In this document: piece after piece, positions 53,034-62,532 of the stretch | Position numbering within the stretch: the stretch's first letter is position 1 | Layout of the letters: every line of letters starts with the position of its first letter | Origin: Candidatus Flexicrinis affinis | GTDB lineage: Bacteria; Chloroflexota; Anaerolineae; Aggregatilineales; Phototrophicaceae | Direction of reading: 5' to 3' | DNA length: 64,000 bases | Assembly (NCBI GenBank): GCA_016716525.1 | Contig: JADJWE010000001.1 | Coordinates: 186,001-250,000 of the forward strand | Translations under genes and position numbers: made by a program | Notes under the pieces: model-generated | What the model saw: the letters and a program-made list of their open reading frames with translations, nothing else | Databases searched by the model: none | What the model was told of the DNA's origin: nothing

Positions 53034-55238
53034 TCATCGCCTGGGGTGGCGGAAGGCCAAGATCGTCAGCAGCGCAACCAGCAGATAGCACATCACGCCG
53101 ATAATCAGCACGGCGCTGAACCCAGCGAGGATCGCTACCGCGACCGAACCGACCGTGCCGACTACGGTCATAACGCCATTGACGGCCCACGCCAGCGCCA
53201 CCTGCCCGCGGCCGATTGCTCCACCAGCACGCAGACCAAGCGGAAACGGCATGCCCATCACCAGCCCAAGCGGCAGCAGTCCAATCACTACCGCCCCCAC
53301 CCGGACGGCGACAGGAGTCGCGCGCAGACTGTCGCTCAGGGCGGGCCATACCACGATCCACAGCATCACGTAGGCCGCGACGGCCAACCCGATCCATACG
53401 ACAGGCCGTTGAACCCACCGCCCCCCGATTAGACTCCCGATCCCTCCGCCGACGAGGAGCGTGGTCAGTACGGTTGTGATCGCCAGTGTCGGATGACCGA
53501 GAAACAGGCGTGTCTGCTGAATCAGTGCAATCTCGACGGCGATGAAGCCAACCCCCAGCGCGGCGAAATACAACGGTAGTCCGCGTGCGGATCGTGGCTG
53601 GAGTCGACGCTGACCGAACACCAGCGCCATTCCACCCACAACGACCACGCCGGCGAGAAGCCCGGACATGCGGGACAACTCGGATGGAAGGCCGCGGTCG
53701 AAGTGGAAGAAGAACGGGCGGTCGTCAGTCGGCGGCGAGATGTCCCGCGGCGAGCGCGCGATGATGGCATCAAAGGTTTCGGTGCCTGCTTCTACGGCAT
53801 CCAGCGGCGGCTGGGCGAGTGCATCCGCCAAGTAAAGCGGGACGTAGCCCAGATCGCGCGCTAGTGCAGCCTGCACGGCCGAATCTGCGCGTGTAAATGC
53901 CGAACGCCGGACGAGCAGCAGCGGAATAGGCGGGTTGGCGCTCGGGTCAAGGAAGACGGCGGTGTGCCGGATGGCGTCGGCGTCGGAGAGTCCGTCTTCG
54001 CGCAGGGTCGCGAGGGCCGTTGAGAGCGCGCGAGTCAGCGTGATCTCGTCGTATAGCTTGAAAGCGATCACGCCGTCGTCCGTCAGGTGATCGAAGTAAT
54101 CGTGAAACGCTTCGATCGTGTAGACCGTGTTCTCGGTGAGGGCATAGCCGTTCAGCTCGGCGGCAAGCGTGACCACCTGCGAAAGCGAGATCAAGTCGTA
54201 CCGGCGATCCTCCCGGCGCAGCACGCTTCGTCCTTCGTCCACCAGCACGCGCACGCCGGGCGTGTCGTAGAGTCCGCCGTTGTAGGCGGCATTGTCCCGG
54301 ACGAGCACGACGCTGGCCGGGTTGACTTCGACGGCGACGATGTCTTCTGCACCGCTGCGCAGCGCGAACCAGACGTCTAATCCGCCACCGGGGCCGATCG
54401 CCATTACGGAATGCGGGTTGGTAACGGCAAACGCGAAAAAGCCGATGTCGTTTCGCACGAGGTCGACATCGTCGCCCGCTGGCATCACCGAACCTGCCGC
54501 GCCGTCCACGTAGAGCTGCAGGGGAAGCGCGCCGGCAGGCCGGATGAGGTCAGTACGGGCAAATGAGTCCCACATGCTTTCAAGCGTGACCCCGCCGTTG
54601 GCGAGCGCGTCGGAAGCCGGCTTGTCCGTGGCAAGTGTCGCATAGTCGACGCGGAGCCACCCGAACGTGACGCTGCTGGCCAGCGCCGCAAATGCGATCA
54701 GGACTGCGCCTGTCTCAACAAGTGGTCGAGTGCCGCGTTGTGCATTGTAGCCGGCAACTGTCAGGACAAACGCCGCTGCCAGCGCGCCGTTGAGCGGGCC
54801 GATGGCATCCATGAGTGGGATTGCGGCTACTGCGCCAAGACCTGCGCCCAACAAGTCGGCAGTGTACAGCTGTGGGCTGTGTGCCGGATGGCTGGCGAAC
54901 AGACTGATGAGCGCAAGCCCGATGAAGCCATAGGTCACGGTCGTTATTGCGACGAGCGCGGCCGTCAGCCCGGACGATGCACCGAGCGCGAACACCACTG
55001 TCGCGGTGGCTGCCGCCAGACCCGCGAGCGCCATCCACAATGGAACACGCGTTTCAACACGCAGCGCGGGCCACAGCGTGGCTGCCGCGGCGCCCAATCC
55101 GATACCGAGAACTGCCAGCGCGAGCGCGGTGAAAACGTATGGCGGATAGTAGACGGCGGAGAACAGTCGGGTGAGGCAGATCTCCAGCACTAGACCGCCA
55201 CCGGACAGCAGTACGAGGCTCAAACGTCGCTGGGTCAT
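53034..55238 (-). CDS. Spermidine synthase-like fused membrane protein
   Basis: This is a 734-residue three-part protein. About six membrane segments (1-200, starting LVLLSGGGLVLEICLTRLFSA) come first. A Rossmann methyltransferase-like domain of the spermidine-synthase family follows (about 265-470), with GPGGGLDVWFALRSGAEDIV, VEVNPASVV and RVLVDEGRSVLR. A further set of membrane segments (520-730) ends it. Such fusions are widespread in bacteria and mostly of unknown substrate. It is 6 bases after the peptide-permease gene and so ends that operon. Confidence 0.83.
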   Translation of the reverse strand: MTQRRLSLVLLSGGGLVLEICLTRLFSAVYYPPYVFTALALAVLGIGLGAAAATLWPALRVETRVPLWMALAGLAAATATVVFALGASSGLTAALVAITTVTYGFIGLALISLFASHPAHSPQLYTADLLGAGLGAVAAIPLMDAIGPLNGALAAAFVLTVAGYNAQRGTRPLVETGAVLIAFAALASSVTFGWLRVDYATLATDKPASDALANGGVTLESMWDSFARTDLIRPAGALPLQLYVDGAAGSVMPAGDDVDLVRNDIGFFAFAVTNPHSVMAIGPGGGLDVWFALRSGAEDIVAVEVNPASVVLVRDNAAYNGGLYDTPGVRVLVDEGRSVLRREDRRYDLISLSQVVTLAAELNGYALTENTVYTIEAFHDYFDHLTDDGVIAFKLYDEITLTRALSTALATLREDGLSDADAIRHTAVFLDPSANPPIPLLLVRRSAFTRADSAVQAALARDLGYVPLYLADALAQPPLDAVEAGTETFDAIIARSPRDISPPTDDRPFFFHFDRGLPSELSRMSGLLAGVVVVGGMALVFGQRRLQPRSARGLPLYFAALGVGFIAVEIALIQQTRLFLGHPTLAITTVLTTLLVGGGIGSLIGGRWVQRPVVWIGLAVAAYVMLWIVVWPALSDSLRATPVAVRVGAVVIGLLPLGLVMGMPFPLGLRAGGAIGRGQVALAWAVNGVMTVVGTVGSVAVAILAGFSAVLIIGVMCYLLVALLTILAFRHPRR

Positions 55239-55244
55239 ATTGTC

Positions 55245-56150
55245 CTAGCGCCGCAGCCGGGGATCGAGCGCATCGCGCAGGCCATCTCCGAGGAAGTTGA
55301 AGCCCATCACGGTCAACATGATAGCAAGGCCCGGAAAGATGCCCATCCACGCCGACTGACGGAAGAAACTGCGGCCTTCTGACAACATGCGGCCCCAGCT
55401 CGCTTCGGGTGGCTGCGACCCCAGCCCAAAGAAGCTCAGTGCCGCTTCGGCAAGAATGGCGAAGGCGAGGCTGAGCGTCGTCTCGACTATGATCGGCGAC
55501 AGCACGTTGGGCAGGATATGCGAAAACAGGATGCGCGACCGGCTTGCGCCCAACGCTTCGGCGGCGAGGATGAAGTCTTCGTTGCGCACGCCGAGTACTG
55601 CGCCGCGCGTAATGCGCGCGAAGATCGGGATATAGACGATGCCGATCGCGACCATCGCGTTTCCCACGCCGCGCCCCAGCGCCGCGAGAATTGCGATAGC
55701 GAGCAGAATCGCGGGGAACGAGTACAGAATATCCATCGACCGCATGATGATCTCGTCGGCCAAACGGCTGCTGTACCCGGCGATCAGGCCGAGGAACGAC
55801 CCAATCGTAGCGGCAATTCCGACAGCGATGATGCCGACAACGACCGATACGCGGGCACCGTAGATAATGCGGCTGAACGTATCGCGACCGAAGTCGTCCG
55901 TGCCAAGGAAGTGCTTGGTCGAGGGCGGCGCAAAGCGTGCGCTGAAGTCCATCGTCTCAGGTGAGTAAGGCGCGATGGCCGGCCCGAAAATCGCCGTGAC
56001 CATGACAATCGCCAAGATGATGGCGCCGAACACGGCAAGCCGATGGCGGATCAGCCGGCGATAGGCGTCGCGCCACAGGCTGGACGGACGCGGGCTGTCC
56101 ATCTTGATGACGTCGCCGGTCTTCATTGGGGCGGAGGTTGGGGTCGTCAC
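55245..56150 (-). CDS. Peptide/nickel ABC transporter permease (DppC type)
   Basis: This 301-residue permease has a polar N-terminal head, the first membrane segment (LAVFGAIILAIVMVTAIFGP), the family stretch HFLGTDDFGRDTFSRIIYGA, and the EAA loop AAEALGASRSRILFSHILPN. It starts with a GTG at 56150 after GGAGATTCCA; an ATG at 56126 is also in frame. It lies 18 bases after the DppB-type gene. Confidence 0.92.
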   Translation of the reverse strand: MTTPTSAPMKTGDVIKMDSPRPSSLWRDAYRRLIRHRLAVFGAIILAIVMVTAIFGPAIAPYSPETMDFSARFAPPSTKHFLGTDDFGRDTFSRIIYGARVSVVVGIIAVGIAATIGSFLGLIAGYSSRLADEIIMRSMDILYSFPAILLAIAILAALGRGVGNAMVAIGIVYIPIFARITRGAVLGVRNEDFILAAEALGASRSRILFSHILPNVLSPIIVETTLSLAFAILAEAALSFFGLGSQPPEASWGRMLSEGRSFFRQSAWMGIFPGLAIMLTVMGFNFLGDGLRDALDPRLRR

Positions 56151-56168
56151 TGGAATCTCCGCTTCTGC

Positions 56169-57116
56169 TTACGCATACTCGATGCGCGGGTCGATCAAGA
56201 AATACAGCAGGTCGACCGCCAAGTTGACCGCCGCGACGAGCGCCGCCACCAGCAGCACGACGCCTTGCAACAGCGGGTAGTCGCGGTCAAGTACGGCATC
56301 CAGCGCGAGACGGCCCAACCCCGGCCAGCCAAACACGACCTCGACAATCACCACACCGCTGAACAGCACCGTAATTTGCAGGCCGATGATGGTGACGATG
56401 TTGACCAGCGCATTGGGCAGCGCGTGGCGGTTGATGACAACGCGCTCGCGCAAGCCTTTGGCGCGTGCGGTTTGGATGAAGTTGGCGTTCATGACATCCA
56501 GCATCGCACTTCGAATAAAGCGCGTGAGGATCGAGGCGCTCACGATGCCGTTGGTGACGGCGGGCAGGATGAGATGAGCGAGCCAATCGCCGAAGTCTCT
56601 GCTCATGGGTGTGTACCCATTGGGTGGCAGCCATCCCAGCGTCAGCGAGAACAGCAGCACCAGCAGGATTCCCATCCAGAACGACGGTACCGACACGCCG
56701 ATTTGGCTGATGAACGACGCAATGACATCAACCCGGCTTCCGGGCTTGATTGCCGAAATAACGCCGACCGGGAACGCGATCGCCAGACCCAGCAGCAGCG
56801 ACGCGCCGCCCAGCTCAAGCGTCGGCCCGAGGCGCTGGATGAGCTGTGGCCCGACGGCCTGCGACGTGATCAGGCTTGTGCCCATATCGCCTCGCATGAC
56901 ATTGAACAGCCAGCTCAAGTAGCGTTCCATGAACGGACGGTTCAAGCCAAGTCGTTCGCGGATGGCCTGCACACTCTCGTCGGTGGCATATGGGCCAAGC
57001 ACGACGCGCGCCGGGTCGCCGGGGACGATCTGCACGATCATAAAGACGACGAACGTCACGCCCAAGATGACGATCAGCGCCAAGACTAACCGTTGAAGGA
57101 TATAAGCGAAGTTCAT
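56169..57116 (-). CDS. Peptide/nickel ABC transporter permease (DppB type)
   Basis: This 315-residue permease has the DppB N-terminus (ILQRLVLALIVILGVTFVVF with IVPGDPARVVLGPYA), the loop LGLNRPFMERYLSWL, and the EAA-like loop TARAKGLRERVVINRHALPN. Together with the DppC-type partner it makes the membrane channel. The matching DppD and DppF ATPases are not in this window. Confidence 0.92.
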   Translation of the reverse strand: MNFAYILQRLVLALIVILGVTFVVFMIVQIVPGDPARVVLGPYATDESVQAIRERLGLNRPFMERYLSWLFNVMRGDMGTSLITSQAVGPQLIQRLGPTLELGGASLLLGLAIAFPVGVISAIKPGSRVDVIASFISQIGVSVPSFWMGILLVLLFSLTLGWLPPNGYTPMSRDFGDWLAHLILPAVTNGIVSASILTRFIRSAMLDVMNANFIQTARAKGLRERVVINRHALPNALVNIVTIIGLQITVLFSGVVIVEVVFGWPGLGRLALDAVLDRDYPLLQGVVLLVAALVAAVNLAVDLLYFLIDPRIEYA

Positions 57117-57145
57117 GACAGAGTCCGGTTGAAGTGGATAGGGCG

Positions 57146-57175
57146 GTCAGGGGCACGGCGTGCCGCGCCCCTGAC
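57146..57175 (-). terminator. Hairpin between peptide-binding-protein and permease genes
   Basis: GTCAGGGGC (57146-57154) pairs with GCCCCTGAC (57167-57175), extended by three pairs after one mismatch. It lies 46 bases past the binding-protein stop at 57221. It is the fourth such element after a binding-protein gene in this window. Confidence 0.55.
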
Positions 57176-57220
57176 AAACGAACTATCGGATTGGCGCAGG
57201 ACCAATCGAATGTTCTTCGG

Positions 57221-58738
57221 CTATTGATCCAGCCACGTGTTTAGCCAGAAATTGGCTCCATCGGGCCGCGTGACGTATCCCTGGACGTAGGACTTGTAGG
57301 CACGCGTGATGGAGTTGTTGTAGAAGTAGATGTACGGCGCTTCATCGACGAGGATCTTGTTCGCCTGCTCGTAGACGGCGTAGCGCTCGTCGAAGTCGCT
57401 CAGGGAACGGCCCTCGTCCACTAACGCGTCGAAATCCGGGTTGCTGTAGCCGGTGAAGTTGAACACCTCGCCCGTGCGATGCTGCAGGTAGTAGTAGTCG
57501 TTCGCGTCGGTCAGGCCGTTCCAACTGCAGATGTAGCCGTCATAGTTGCCGCTGCCTTCCAGCTCAAGCCACTCTGCCCACTCCGGCGCGTTGATGGTCG
57601 TGGTAATTCCGACCGCGGCGAGCTGCTGCTGCAGCACCTGAGCCTGACGAACGCTGTCCGGGTAGCTTGACGTGGGCAGCAGTTCCATCTCGAAGCCGTC
57701 GGGATAGCCGGCTTGCTCGAGCAGGCTGCGGGCCATATCGAGATCTTGCGTATAGGGTGCGTAATCGAAGTACCACGGGCTGCTCGGACCTGTCGGGCCT
57801 TGGACCGGCGTGCACAAACCGAACCAGCCGGCGTCGCACAACTGCTGCCGGTCGATGGCATACGCGATGGCCTGACGGACGAGCACGTCGTCAAGCGGTT
57901 CACGCAGGGTGTTGATGCCGATGTAGAAGTAGTTCAGGCCGGGCACCGAATCGACGGTGATATCCGCGCTGGCCTCGAGCGATTCGACACTCTGCGGGGC
58001 GAGGAACAGCAGCCAATCGACTTCGCCGCCGACCAATGCGGCTTCACGCGGGGCGTCCTCGGAGATGACCGTGATGTTCACCTCGTCGAGATGCGGCAGG
58101 CCTTCTTGCCAGTAATTGGGATTCTTGACCAGCGTCATGTTGGTGGTGCCTTGCACGTCGCCGATGATGAACGGACCGGTTCCAATCGGGACCACGATCT
58201 GGCCGTTTTCGCCGACGCTTTCATGCGCGACGACAGCTTGCGTGGACGCCGCCAACAAGTTCGGAAGAATCGCGTTCGGTGTCGAGGTTGTGACCGATAC
58301 GGTGTAGTCGTCAATGACCGTCCACACGGCGTCGGCGCCACCAACCTGTGCGACACGGCCGGAGCCAGTCGCCGGATCGATGATGCGATCCATCGACCAC
58401 TTGACGTCTTCGGCGGTCATGGCGCGACCATTGCTGAACGTGACATCTTGGCGCAGCGTAAACGTCCACGTCAGGCCGTCTTCAGACTGTACCCAAGATT
58501 CGGCCAACATCGGGCCAAGGCGCATACTGTCATCATAGGCGGTGAGGGGCTCGACCACGTTGTCGAGGATGCGCGCACTGGAAACCGTGCTAACGATGTG
58601 TGGATCCAATCCTGTCCACTCAGCGTCCCATGCTGCGCGCAGCGTACCCCCTGCTTGCGGGGCGGCATCTTGGGCAATCGCCTGTAGGGCGACCATCGCC
58701 ACAAGAGCGATAATCAGGATAGTGCTAAGGCGTTTCAT
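57221..58738 (-). CDS. Peptide-type ABC transporter substrate-binding protein (SBP family 5)
   Basis: This 505-residue protein has a signal peptide (STILIIALVAMVALQAIAQ) and no lipobox. The family-5 stretches are GGTLRAAWDAEWTGLDPHIV, WTFTLRQDVTFSNGRAMTAE, VKWSMDRI, and VLVRQAIAYAIDRQQLCDAG. The cluster-5 group carries oligopeptides but also oligosaccharides and nickel. Given the nearby mannosidases, a glycan fragment is possible. GGGAGA precedes the ATG at 58738. Confidence 0.9.
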   Translation of the reverse strand: MKRLSTILIIALVAMVALQAIAQDAAPQAGGTLRAAWDAEWTGLDPHIVSTVSSARILDNVVEPLTAYDDSMRLGPMLAESWVQSEDGLTWTFTLRQDVTFSNGRAMTAEDVKWSMDRIIDPATGSGRVAQVGGADAVWTVIDDYTVSVTTSTPNAILPNLLAASTQAVVAHESVGENGQIVVPIGTGPFIIGDVQGTTNMTLVKNPNYWQEGLPHLDEVNITVISEDAPREAALVGGEVDWLLFLAPQSVESLEASADITVDSVPGLNYFYIGINTLREPLDDVLVRQAIAYAIDRQQLCDAGWFGLCTPVQGPTGPSSPWYFDYAPYTQDLDMARSLLEQAGYPDGFEMELLPTSSYPDSVRQAQVLQQQLAAVGITTTINAPEWAEWLELEGSGNYDGYICSWNGLTDANDYYYLQHRTGEVFNFTGYSNPDFDALVDEGRSLSDFDERYAVYEQANKILVDEAPYIYFYNNSITRAYKSYVQGYVTRPDGANFWLNTWLDQ

Positions 58739-59118
58739 GGTAGGTATCTCCCTTTGGCTCACCGAAATTTCGCATCACGTGCGATGCGGCAACTCATGGT
58801 GTATGGCTCACCTCCTCAACGACTAACCCAAGATCAACGATCGATACGATGGCCCGTATACGATTGTCTTCAGCGGTGTTCCCGCAGCCCCGGCGGGCGA
58901 TAGGGAAATCCCAGCAGGGACGCACTCTCGCGAAGCGTCGAACAACTTGCTGATCTTCCGAAACGGGAACATATCGACTTTTCGGCCGCACAGAGGAACA
59001 ACGCAGAGTGCGTGCCACAACCGAGTGTAGCGCATATCGCAGTCGACGGCCAACCGACCGGTTAACTCCGGCGCTAGTCTGTGTGCTGTGCGTGCGACAA
59101 TTACGTATGGCGGTGGTG
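58739..59118. other. Intergenic region upstream of the peptide-type binding-protein gene
   Basis: These 380 bases hold no gene I can support. An inverted repeat, CGCATC (58771-58776) and GATGCG (58783-58788), lies 33-50 bases before the ATG and may be an operator. A 12-codon open frame (58759-58797, minus) preceded at 13 bases by GGAGG overlaps it. From 58830 to 59118 I see nothing distinctive. Confidence 0.35.
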
Positions 59119-61125
59119 CTACCCGCCCGGGGTATTCGATGCGGCGCGCAGCACGAACCGGAAGCGCGCGTCGTCTTCGAACCACATCGGGAAGTTGGTG
59201 CCCCACACGTTGTTATAGAGGTTGAAGTGCACGCCGCCGGCCATATCGGGCAGGCGGTTGTGAAAGTCGAGCAGCGCTGGACGCTCCGGAGCGACCAGCA
59301 CCGCGTCCAGCGAGTCGATACGCGTCGTGACGCGCGGGCCGCGGTGCGTGACGGTCGTATCGAAGCCGTGGAGGGACCGGGCGCCGCCGCTGACGACGCG
59401 TGTCGGGTCGATCTCACCGCCCAACTTGTGAACCGCCCATGCGCCTTCACCGGCGTCGACCGGGATCACAGTCAACCAGAACGCTTCCGGCAGGCGGCAT
59501 GCCGGCTTGTCGAACCACTGCACGTCGATCGCGACGGTTCCGTCGGGCTTGAACGCGTATTCGACCGTAAGCGCTGACGGTGCGCCGATCTGCCGGCTTT
59601 GTTCGGCAAATGACGCCTCGACAAGGACGCGTGTCGTGCCGGCGTCCTCGCGGGTCAGGATTCGCTCGGCATGTGGATGCCATCGCCCGTGCGCCTCGAC
59701 GTTCAAGCCGGGTTTGGTGTTGTCCGGGTGCGCCCACACACGCACGTGCCCGTGTTCACGGTCACGGATGTACTGATGCCAGAACCGGTCGTAGTCGGCG
59801 CTGGAAAAGGTCTCGTACGTCACGAGGCCGATCGGATGGCCGGTGTCGGCCAGCGTGTGCCGCGCCGCTTTCAGGACGAGATGGTCGAGCGCGCCCGTTG
59901 ATGGGTCAACGCCGATGCTCCACTGCTCGGTTTCGAACCGGCTGATCGACACCGGGCGATAGCCGGACGGGTCGGGTCGGCGCGGCTTGATCGCCTCAAG
60001 CTCGGCCTCGGCAGCGGCTTTAAGCGGCGTGCCATCGAGTGTATCGAGGGCGTCAGCAACGTACGCGCGCTGCTCTGCCCATGACGCCTCGAAATAGCGG
60101 AACATCGGATCGCCGCGCTTCTCGGGCAGCACCGGCGTCGCGTAGTTCTCGTAGTCGGGCAGGAACGTCTTGAGGTCCATACCCCATGTATGCTCGGGGA
60201 TCATCAGAAGCGCTCGGTCGAACGCGCCGAGCTGCGCATCGCTTGCCGTGCCGTCCGCAATCCACCGGTCGCGCAGACGCAGCAGCGCCCGATACTGGCT
60301 GACCTTGGTCGGGTCGGTGCCGATGCCGTGGATCCACGTGTCGCCGATTTCGTCGCTGATCACTGGCAGATCGGGGGCGGCACGCAGGATGCTCTCCGCA
60401 ACCGCGTCCAGCGTCGAGCCGACGAACACCGCATTCGGAAATTGACGGCGCAGATCGGCGTACGTTTCGCGCACACTGTCGGGCGTGGGCGGCCCGAGGT
60501 TGTCGCCGGTGAACACGATGGCGACCGCTTCCGTCGTTCCGGGCAGGACCATGACATCGCCGTAGACCTGCTGATACATCATCAGCACCTCTGTCGACGA
60601 TGTCTCGTCGCGCCACTTGAACACAGGCGGCACGGCAGGAACCGTCGCCGCCGGATTAACGCCCACGTGGAACATCCGGACGCCGGCCTCGGCCAGCAGC
60701 GGAATCATGGCGCGGGTGTGGCCCGGCACGTCGGTCATCTTGGCGGCGATTGTACGCTTGCCGAAGCGGGCATCGAGTTCGTGCGACAGGCTCAGCCCGC
60801 GGCGGAAGAGTCGTTCGTCCATCAGCTCGGTATGGGTTGTGAACGGCGCGGCATGCCACGCGACGTGGTTATCGCGCACCGCGTTTTCCATGCGCCGCCG
60901 CTGATCGCTCGAAGCGCGCTCGAGATATTCATAGATCAGCCAAGCGCCGACGGTCCAGCGAAATGGCTCGTCCGGGTGACGCTCGCGCATGGTTTCCGCC
61001 AACGTTATCGCGTCGGGGATGAACGCGGTCATGTACCGGTCGACCACGGCGCGCGCATAGTCGGTAAACCCGACGTCAAGATGCGTCTTGAAGATGACGT
61101 GCACGAGGTCGATGTCGGTACGCAT
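59119..61125 (-). CDS. GH38-like glycoside hydrolase superfamily protein (DUF5054-like)
   Basis: This 668-residue protein starts with VHVIFKTHLDVGFTDYA, an H-x-D metal motif like the GH38 N-terminus. VAWHAAPFTTHTELMD, MTDVPGHTRAMIPLLAEAGV and a C-terminal beta-rich domain with WFDKPACRLPEAFWLT follow. This arrangement resembles the DUF5054 group within the GH38/57 barrel superfamily as I remember it. No signal peptide is present. A TTG at 61131 is in frame, but the ATG at 61125 is used; neither has a good Shine-Dalgarno site. It follows the PHP hydrolase gene by a few bases. Substrate unknown, likely an alpha-linked glycan fragment. Confidence 0.75.
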   Translation of the reverse strand: MRTDIDLVHVIFKTHLDVGFTDYARAVVDRYMTAFIPDAITLAETMRERHPDEPFRWTVGAWLIYEYLERASSDQRRRMENAVRDNHVAWHAAPFTTHTELMDERLFRRGLSLSHELDARFGKRTIAAKMTDVPGHTRAMIPLLAEAGVRMFHVGVNPAATVPAVPPVFKWRDETSSTEVLMMYQQVYGDVMVLPGTTEAVAIVFTGDNLGPPTPDSVRETYADLRRQFPNAVFVGSTLDAVAESILRAAPDLPVISDEIGDTWIHGIGTDPTKVSQYRALLRLRDRWIADGTASDAQLGAFDRALLMIPEHTWGMDLKTFLPDYENYATPVLPEKRGDPMFRYFEASWAEQRAYVADALDTLDGTPLKAAAEAELEAIKPRRPDPSGYRPVSISRFETEQWSIGVDPSTGALDHLVLKAARHTLADTGHPIGLVTYETFSSADYDRFWHQYIRDREHGHVRVWAHPDNTKPGLNVEAHGRWHPHAERILTREDAGTTRVLVEASFAEQSRQIGAPSALTVEYAFKPDGTVAIDVQWFDKPACRLPEAFWLTVIPVDAGEGAWAVHKLGGEIDPTRVVSGGARSLHGFDTTVTHRGPRVTTRIDSLDAVLVAPERPALLDFHNRLPDMAGGVHFNLYNNVWGTNFPMWFEDDARFRFVLRAASNTPGG

Positions 61126-61137
61126 AAGCAAGGACTT

Positions 61138-62532
61138 CTAGAGCGGTGTTCGCTCGATATAAATCGGGTTGGTGAGCGCATGGACTTGGAGCGTGCTCGG
61201 CTTGCCTGAGACGACCTGTGCGCGCACATACGGCGTGTCGCGCACGTCAACGTCTACCTGCGTCACCCATTCTAGCCGGTCGATCGCGAACTGTTGAGTG
61301 ACACCTGCCGCGCTGACGATCTGAAGCCGCGTGCCCGGCGCTCTGCGCACCGTCACAGTGACCGGCAGCGTATCGCCGTCGACGTACAAGGTGTCGCCCA
61401 TCATGGCGGGGCCGGCTATCAGCACGACCTCGGGGCCATCTGGCGACTCGGTCACGTAGGCGTGACCCGCCTTCAACGCAGCGAGCAGCGCTGCCGGTGA
61501 TGGGTCGCCCGGGCAGTAGATGACGGTGGTCGGGTTGGCGAGTTTGGCGCGATGCTCGCTGTGATGAAAGTGGCAGTCGCTGCCGCCGACCGCAACGTGC
61601 TTCGGGCCGGTTTGCAGCTTAGTTTCCCAATAGGCCAACGACACGTCGTTCATCAGCCGCCACGGTCCGTTCCACACCTCGATGCAGTGAAAACCAACGA
61701 TGCCGGGATAGACCCATTCGGGCCCGTACGGGCGCGGATGGTTACATGAGATCAGATAACCTGCGTCGAGCGCGGCGTTCACCGCCGTTTGCATGTCGTC
61801 CTGCGAAAGCACACGGAAGTCGATCCACGGTCCAGCGCCCCAGATATTCCAGTGGCCCTTGTAAGTCGTGACTTCTAGACCGGGGATGAGCATAAGGCGG
61901 GTTTCGGCGGAGGCCAACGCGACCTGATGCGAAAGCGAGTTGTGGTCGGTGATCGCCAGAAAGTCGAGGCCGAGCGCCTCTGCCCGCGAGATCACGGTCG
62001 CTACATCACTGTCGCCGTCGCTGTGGTGCGTGTGGCAGTGCAGTTCACCTCTGTACCATCCGCTGTCCCGGCGCACATCCGGGCGAGGGGCGTTGCTGAG
62101 TGGTAGGCGCTGCGGGAACGTCGTGCCGCTGTCGAGGTCCCCGATCGTCAACAGAATAGTCACGCGGTAGGCGCATCCGTCGTCCGCGACTTTGTATGCG
62201 CCGAGGCTGATGTGCCATGTCCCCGACTGGATCGGGCCAGCCAAATAGCCGGGTGTCGACTCGTTTGCGGCGATGAAGAATGCGCTGCGGGCGCTGCCGC
62301 TCCATCCCCGGAAGCCCTCGCCCATGAACGTATGCCCACGCGGGTCGAAGATTCCGATGTCGATCGTATTGCCGCCGGTCAGGTGCGGGTCGCTGCCGAT
62401 GGCGGCGGAGTACGTGTATTCGACATCGATCCGTTCGGTGTGCGGCGGCACTTCGAACGGGAGCATGGGATAGGTCAGGGTTTGGCTGGGCGTCAGCGTG
62501 CCTTCGAGAACGAGCGTCTCGTTTCGGCTCAT
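61138..62532 (-). CDS. PHP-domain metallohydrolase (CehA/McbA-like)
   Basis: This 464-residue protein has an N-terminal beta-sandwich domain (1-160; it contains GTWHISLGAYKVADDG). A PHP domain follows with WYRGELHCHTHHSDGDSD, DFLAITDHNSLSHQ, GLEVTTYKGH and GSDCHFHHSEH, which supply the metal-binding His/Asp set. A C-terminal strand-rich part completes it. The combination matches the CehA/McbA group, metal-dependent hydrolases that cleave phosphoester or carbamate bonds. It overlaps the ATPase gene as ATGA, so it is co-translated with the transporter. Confidence 0.85.
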   Translation of the reverse strand: MSRNETLVLEGTLTPSQTLTYPMLPFEVPPHTERIDVEYTYSAAIGSDPHLTGGNTIDIGIFDPRGHTFMGEGFRGWSGSARSAFFIAANESTPGYLAGPIQSGTWHISLGAYKVADDGCAYRVTILLTIGDLDSGTTFPQRLPLSNAPRPDVRRDSGWYRGELHCHTHHSDGDSDVATVISRAEALGLDFLAITDHNSLSHQVALASAETRLMLIPGLEVTTYKGHWNIWGAGPWIDFRVLSQDDMQTAVNAALDAGYLISCNHPRPYGPEWVYPGIVGFHCIEVWNGPWRLMNDVSLAYWETKLQTGPKHVAVGGSDCHFHHSEHRAKLANPTTVIYCPGDPSPAALLAALKAGHAYVTESPDGPEVVLIAGPAMMGDTLYVDGDTLPVTVTVRRAPGTRLQIVSAAGVTQQFAIDRLEWVTQVDVDVRDTPYVRAQVVSGKPSTLQVHALTNPIYIERTPL

